Assembly: GCF_000372725.1 (NCBI RefSeq)
Contig: NW_005197576.1
Coordinates: 434,700-498,699 of the forward strand
Origin: Emiliania huxleyi CCMP1516
Lineage: Eukaryota > Haptophyta > Isochrysidales > Noelaerhabdaceae
Reading direction: 5' to 3'
Length of the DNA: 64,000 nt
The stretch's first letter is position 1, and each line of letters begins with the position of its first letter. The position numbers and the translations under genes are program-made. Below, in pieces: positions 63,382-64,000 of the stretch. The notes below the pieces were generated by a model. It saw only the letters and a list, made by a program, of their open reading frames with translations, had not been told where the DNA came from and did no database searches.

Positions 63382-64000
63382 ATGGCCTCGTACGACGCTG
63401 GCGTCGCCGCCGGCGTTCTCTCCGCCCTTCGTGCGGCAACGGGCCCGCTCGACAAGCAGGAGCTGGCGGACATCATCAACGGCGACTCGGCGCTGCGTCC
63501 CAATCAGAGAGATCCCAATCCAGTCCGAGTGACTCACAAGGATGTCAACAAGGTGCTGTGGGCGCTCCACCCCACCGGCGGCGTCGTCCAGGCCGAGCAG
63601 ATGAACGGAACCCGCCCGACGTGGGTGGTGGGCAAGATTCCGCCGGCTGCAGCGCCGCAGGAGCAGGAGCAGCCGCAGCCGCCGCGCACGACGTTGTGCA
63701 AGGACGCGCTTTACTATTACAAGCGGGCAAGTCGGAGTCAGACCGCGGAGTCGAATCCAACGGTGGGCCCTCGAGAGCTGGTTCAGATCATGGAGGCCGC
63801 CTTTGCCGCCCTCCCTGACAATGAGCGCCGGCCGTTTGAGGAGCGGGCGGCTGCCGACGCGGCGGCGGCGGAAGAGGCGGCTCCAGCAGAGGCGCCGACA
63901 GGGGCGGGAGGAGCGTCGGCGCCGGCGGAGGAGGACTCGGACGAGGAGGAGGGGCGGCCACTCGCCGCACGCGCAAAGAAGCGCGCGCGAGGCGACCCGC
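63382..64000 (+). CDS. Z-alpha-like winged-helix plus HMG-box protein, 3' end outside window
   Basis: Open from Met 63382 to the right edge (at least 206 residues). Residues about 5-85 (VLSALRAATGPLDKQELAD, THKDVNKVLWALHPTGGVV, GTRPTWVVG) have the Z-alpha winged-helix pattern. K53, N56 and W60 lie where ADAR1 Z-alpha has K169, N173 and Y177. P79 and W81 match the wing P193 and W195. A ~15-residue insertion separates helices 2 and 3. Residues about 105-170 (KDALYYYKRASRSQ, ESNPTVGPRELVQIMEAAF, LPDNERRPFEERAAAD) fit an HMG box. An Ala/Glu-rich linker and a basic KKRAR stretch follow. Both modules bind nucleic acid, so a nuclear chromatin or left-handed-DNA/RNA-binding role is likely. A generic winged helix is the alternative. 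Confidence 0.7.
   Translation, partial: MASYDAGVAAGVLSALRAATGPLDKQELADIINGDSALRPNQRDPNPVRVTHKDVNKVLWALHPTGGVVQAEQMNGTRPTWVVGKIPPAAAPQEQEQPQPPRTTLCKDALYYYKRASRSQTAESNPTVGPRELVQIMEAAFAALPDNERRPFEERAAADAAAAEEAAPAEAPTGAGGASAPAEEDSDEEEGRPLAARAKKRARGDP

Overview
Nuclear DNA of a GC-rich unicellular eukaryote. Genes are intron-poor, introns are mostly 46-190 nt, and about half of the introns I could place use GC-AG rather than GT-AG borders. One gene is a selenocysteine glutathione peroxidase with a SECIS element. This combination fits a haptophyte alga (Emiliania/Gephyrocapsa/Chrysochromulina type); the organism is my inference, not read from a marker gene.

Layout. 1-3137 (+): 3' part of a trithorax/KMT2-like histone H3-K4 methyltransferase with an exact in-frame 270-bp duplication inside the SET domain. 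3501-8428 (-): a tandem two-repeat cyclic-nucleotide-gated channel with one frameshift. 8922-9734 (+): probable mitochondrial zinc-ribbon protein. 10816-13562 (-): AP-1 gamma-adaptin. 14472-15404: Stowaway-like MITE. 15607-17264 (+): HExxH metallopeptidase fused to a VHL-like beta domain. 17660-18025 (-): small secreted Cys-rich protein. 19195-21937 (-): DDX1 RNA helicase with a SPRY insert. 23785-26049 (+): CAMK/SnRK-type kinase crossing a 240-bp assembly gap. 27883-32914 (+): two large unidentified proteins.

33-48 kb is repeat-rich: an LTR-flanked non-autonomous element (36.7-38.4 kb), a foldback element with an 8-bp target duplication (41.9-42.8 kb), a minisatellite-filled inverted-repeat element (47.3-47.8 kb), perfect palindromes and a decayed ORF. 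Between them lie a Cys-rich one-pass membrane protein (34.5 kb), a family-2 glycosyltransferase (38.9-41.3 kb) and a small membrane protein (46 kb).

48-64 kb: an unidentified three-exon gene (48.1-49.5 kb), a one-pass membrane protein (50.1-50.7 kb), a nuclear FKBP (51.6-53.2 kb), a SNF2/RAD54-like ATPase (55.8-58.6 kb), a reverse-transcriptase relic (59 kb), a PH-domain/selenocysteine-GPx fusion with its SECIS (61.0-62.2 kb), and, cut by the right edge, a protein with a Z-alpha-like winged helix plus an HMG box (63.4 kb onward). Several dispersed repeat families recur across the window, often inverted. No operon logic applies. Shared themes are chromatin and nucleic-acid handling (KMT2, DDX1, FKBP, SNF2, Z-alpha/HMG) and membrane traffic or signalling (AP-1, channel, kinase, PH-GPx). 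No rRNA, tRNA or CRISPR was found.
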